This document shows, piece after piece, positions 61,701-64,000 of a DNA stretch of 64,000 nucleotides. Each line of letters begins with the position of its first letter. Position 1 is the first letter of the stretch. The stretch comes from an uncultured Alistipes sp. GTDB taxonomy: Bacteria; Bacteroidota; Bacteroidia; Bacteroidales; Rikenellaceae. Under the pieces are notes generated by a model, which saw only the letters and a list, made by a program, of their open reading frames with translations, was not told the DNA's origin and searched no databases. The DNA lies in contig CAAGGL010000024.1 of NCBI GenBank assembly GCA_900769405.1, positions 186,001-250,000 on the forward strand. The letters are read 5' to 3'. Made by a program: the position numbers and the translations under genes.

Positions 61701-62315
61701 ATGGACGTAACAATCATTGGTGTTGCCGGCGGAACAGGCTCGGGCAAAAGTACATTGGTAAAGCGCTTGCGCGAGGCATTCGAGGGCGACGATGTTGTCA
61801 CTCTGTGCCACGATTTCTACTATAAATCGCATAATGAATTGACCTACGAGGAGCGCACCAAACTCAACTACGACCACCCGCAGGCATTCGACACCTATAT
61901 GTTGGTTGAGCATTTGAAGGCTTTGAAGAATAACGTACCTATCGAGCACCCCGTATATTCGTTTGTCGAGCACAATCGTATGGACGAGACGGTTACGGTG
62001 AAGCCTTCGCGTGTGATTATTGTCGATGGTATTTTGATCTTCGAGAATAAGGAGTTGCGCGATATGATGGATATCAAGGTGTTCGTTGATACTGATGCCG
62101 ATTTGCGTTTGGCGCGTCGTATTTTGCGCGATGTTTGCGATCGAGGTCGCACTATGCAGTCGGTTATCGATCAGTATGTTACGACGGTCAAGCCTATGCA
62201 CGAGGAGTTCGTCGAGCCGAGCAAGAAATATGCCGACGTGATTATCCCCGAGGGCGGTTTCAACTCGGTAGCAGTTTCGATGTTGATCGAAAATATCCGC
62301 TCGTTGATTAGATAG
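61701..62315 (+). CDS. udk: Uridine kinase
   Basis: A 204-residue P-loop kinase: GVAGGTGSGKST near the N terminus, HDFYYKSHNELTYEERTKLNYDHPQAFD for nucleoside binding and FVDTDADLRLARRILRD as the lid region. It phosphorylates uridine and cytidine with ATP or GTP in pyrimidine salvage. Length is normal. The lipoprotein gene starts 10 bases downstream. Confidence 0.95.
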   Translation: MDVTIIGVAGGTGSGKSTLVKRLREAFEGDDVVTLCHDFYYKSHNELTYEERTKLNYDHPQAFDTYMLVEHLKALKNNVPIEHPVYSFVEHNRMDETVTVKPSRVIIVDGILIFENKELRDMMDIKVFVDTDADLRLARRILRDVCDRGRTMQSVIDQYVTTVKPMHEEFVEPSKKYADVIIPEGGFNSVAVSMLIENIRSLIR

Positions 62316-62325
62316 ATACTTCGTG

Positions 62326-63039
62326 ATGAGAAATATCTATTTGCTAATATTGGGTACTATCGCTGCAACATTTTGCGCCTGCGCACCACAAAAAGCAACA
62401 CACTTAGTAGCTGATCGCACAATCATAGTGCGTGAGCCAAACGTAAAAGATGTAATGTCGTTGCTCGAACGATCGGGATATCGACTTTTTACGTATGACC
62501 TAAGTGAATTGCTTGATAGCCGATATAATATTTCTGTACGAATCCGCGAATATGTGAATGGTGAGCAAGTGGGCAAAGATCGTATTCTTAGGCTGGGTGG
62601 AAATAAATTGTTAGTCAGCGACTTCGATCCGAGCGTTCAAGCACAGATTACGCCCGAAATGATGGTTGATTCCGCATCGCAAACCTATAAGTGGGCAGAT
62701 CAATTGAATATTGGATTCTATCCTTCGGGAGTTGATTCGGTTGCGTGCGCTACGATTGAAACATCAATGGGTGGCTATCCGAAACAACCGTTTAAGCTGC
62801 GACCAATCGAGAAATATAACAATCGCTACGAATACGGTTTTCGTCAATTTAAGATTGAAAAGTTCGAGCCGAACAAGTTTATTCCTTTGGTGTTCTATGG
62901 TTCGTATTGGTTTGACGAGCAAGCAAATGTGATTCGATTCTGTGGCGATGCGGAACTTACTCCCGATCTGTCGAATGATATTGTGCAGTATGTTCCTCAT
63001 TTCTATATCATTGGAATAGAATTTCAACCGCGAAAGTAA
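62326..63039 (+). CDS. Unrecognised lipoprotein
   Basis: A 237-residue protein from the ATG at 62326, with a lipoprotein signal (MRNIYLLILGTIAATFCAC, Cys19). The mature part is rich in beta-strand-like stretches and contains two Asp/Tyr-rich segments (YRLFTYDLSELLDSRYNISVRI and NNRYEYGFRQFKIEKF). I cannot assign a family with confidence. It is AT-richer than udk, 10 bases upstream. It ends before a bidirectional terminator shared with mutS. Confidence 0.6.
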   Translation: MRNIYLLILGTIAATFCACAPQKATHLVADRTIIVREPNVKDVMSLLERSGYRLFTYDLSELLDSRYNISVRIREYVNGEQVGKDRILRLGGNKLLVSDFDPSVQAQITPEMMVDSASQTYKWADQLNIGFYPSGVDSVACATIETSMGGYPKQPFKLRPIEKYNNRYEYGFRQFKIEKFEPNKFIPLVFYGSYWFDEQANVIRFCGDAELTPDLSNDIVQYVPHFYIIGIEFQPRK

Positions 63040-63049
63040 TTAATAGAGC

Positions 63050-63089
63050 AAACAAAAAAGCGAAGGCCAAAAACCTTCGCTTTTTTTTA
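63050..63089. terminator. Bidirectional terminator between the lipoprotein and mutS
   Basis: Stem aaaaaagcgaagg pairs with ccttcgctttttt across CCAAAAA. It has A and T runs on both sides and lies between convergent genes. Confidence 0.9.
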
Positions 63090-63107
63090 TTTTGATTAGT
63101 GCGGTGG

Positions 63108-64000
63108 TTAAATTCCCGCAATTTTCTTAATCTCGTTCAGTTTATTGAGAGCTTCGAGCGGAGTCAGCGAGTTGATGTCGATACCCTTGATCTGATCGCG
63201 GATCTGTATCAGCACAGGATCGTCAAGTTGGAACATACTGAGCTGCATTGAGGGAGCACTCTCGGCCGCAGAACGTACCGTCGCAGCTGCGTTCGCCTTT
63301 GCCGATTTTTTGCGACGCGTGGGACTGCTGCTCGGCACAATCTCGTTATTGCCATAAACCAATTCGAGGTTGCGCAGAATCTCCTCGGCACGATCGACAA
63401 TCGAGCGCGGCATACCTGCCATTTTCGCAACGTGGATACCGAACGAGTGCTCCGTACCACCACGCTCTAACTTGCGCAGGAAGACAATCGTACGGTCGAT
63501 CTCTTTGACCGAAACGTGGAAGTTTTTCACGCGCTGACACATCTGCTCCATCTCATTAAGTTCGTGATAGTGAGTCGCAAACAGTGTGCGAGCGTGTGCC
63601 GCGGGATTATTGTGCAGATACTCGACCATCGCCCACGCAATCGAGATACCATCGTAGGTACTCGTACCGCGACCGATCTCGTCGAGCAACACCAGACTAC
63701 GATCCGAAATATTGTTCAGGATCGACGCCGATTCGAGCATTTCGACCATAAACGTCGATTCGCCCTGCGAGATATTATCCGATGCACCGACGCGCGTAAA
63801 TATCTTATCTACAACACCAATACGAGCCGACTTTGCGGGTACGAACGATCCCATTTGAGCCATCAGCACGATCAGTGCCGTCTGTCGCAACAGTGCCGAT
63901 TTACCCGACATATTGGGACCGGTAATCATCATTATCTGCTGTTTCTCATTGTCGAGATAGGTATCATTGGGGATATACTCCTCGCCCACGGGCATCAACG
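63108..64000 (-). CDS. mutS: DNA mismatch repair protein MutS, C-terminal part
   Basis: The frame runs off the right edge, so about the last 297 residues are present. The ATPase domain is complete: Walker A TGPNMSGKSALLRQ, the DNISQGESTFMVEM segment, Walker B SLVLLDEIGRGTSTYDG and the FATHYHELNEM loop, then the C-terminal linker with a Ser/Arg/Lys-rich stretch and the tetramerisation helices (LTPLEALNKLNEIKKIAGI). MutS recognises mismatches and recruits MutL. Confidence 0.97.
   Translation of the reverse strand, partial: LMPVGEEYIPNDTYLDNEKQQIMMITGPNMSGKSALLRQTALIVLMAQMGSFVPAKSARIGVVDKIFTRVGASDNISQGESTFMVEMLESASILNNISDRSLVLLDEIGRGTSTYDGISIAWAMVEYLHNNPAAHARTLFATHYHELNEMEQMCQRVKNFHVSVKEIDRTIVFLRKLERGGTEHSFGIHVAKMAGMPRSIVDRAEEILRNLELVYGNNEIVPSSSPTRRKKSAKANAAATVRSAAESAPSMQLSMFQLDDPVLIQIRDQIKGIDINSLTPLEALNKLNEIKKIAGI

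Overview
The window is a contiguous chromosomal piece of a Bacteroidota (Bacteroidetes) genome, most plausibly a gut Rikenellaceae/Alistipes-like organism; the genus is an inference. Supporting signs are the promoter word TAnnTTTG upstream of many genes (usually TATCTTTG or TATATTTG), weak or absent Shine-Dalgarno sequences, many SPase II lipoproteins, and characteristic families: BspA-type leucine-rich repeats, a head-GIN adhesin domain, a FeoA-FeoB fusion with its Cys-rich partner, a Rho factor with a long disordered insert, a histone H1-like small protein and DUF2461. About 60 protein genes, tRNA-Leu(TAA), tRNA-Gly(CCC) and tmRNA are present. There is no rRNA operon, CRISPR array, transposase or prophage.

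Layout. 1-5.9 kb: the end of mtaB, then a run of orphan membrane sensor, TrkH K+ transporter and SPOR-like secreted protein, followed by the NfeD/FloA membrane-microdomain pair. 5.9-10.2 kb (minus): HD hydrolase, FISUMP-type lipoprotein, aroA and lptB. 10.2-13.4 kb: recQ-rsmA, then tRNA-Leu. 13.5-16.4 kb: a BspA-like lipoprotein preceded by eight TTAC repeats and a C1-type peptidase lipoprotein. 16.4-17.8 kb (minus): miaA and a pRiA4b ORF-3-type gene. 18.0-21.0 kb: an AT-rich GtrA/GtrB/GtrC-like glycan-modification cassette. 21-25.6 kb: a LuxC-like acyl-CoA reductase, then rho with a secreted S1/P1 nuclease and an alpha/beta hydrolase. 25.7-29.2 kb: tRNA-Gly, thioesterase-guaB and rex-FAD synthetase. 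29.3-34.7 kb (minus): dnaN, a DEDDh exonuclease, a LysM/PBP1-like protein, a GIN-domain protein and a nucleoside phosphorylase.

34.9-42.7 kb: glmM-like mutase, M20 dipeptidase, DUF2461, glyA, fabG, low-Mr tyrosine phosphatase, mtgA and DoxX. 42.8-46.5 kb: a three-gene envelope operon (thioredoxin-fold protein, Omp85-like barrel, lipid A phosphoethanolamine transferase) and a 58-residue histone H1-like gene. 46.7-52.3 kb: an RND efflux operon whose permease gene carries a one-base frameshift. 52.4-57.5 kb: feoAB, a Cys-rich partner, an AspT/YidE-type transporter and an FtsE-like ATPase. 57.6-64 kb: tmRNA, an outer-membrane barrel, MgtC/SapB, gyrB, udk, a lipoprotein and the 3' end of mutS.

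Most of the window is housekeeping and envelope biology. The places most worth a second look are the TTAC tract overlapping the start of the LRR lipoprotein (candidate phase variation), the gtr-like cassette, the FAD synthetase that has lost its riboflavin-kinase motifs, the frameshifted efflux permease, the sensor-TrkH-SPOR unit and the LysM/PBP1 fusion in the dnaN run. I found no wholly new defence or mobile system.
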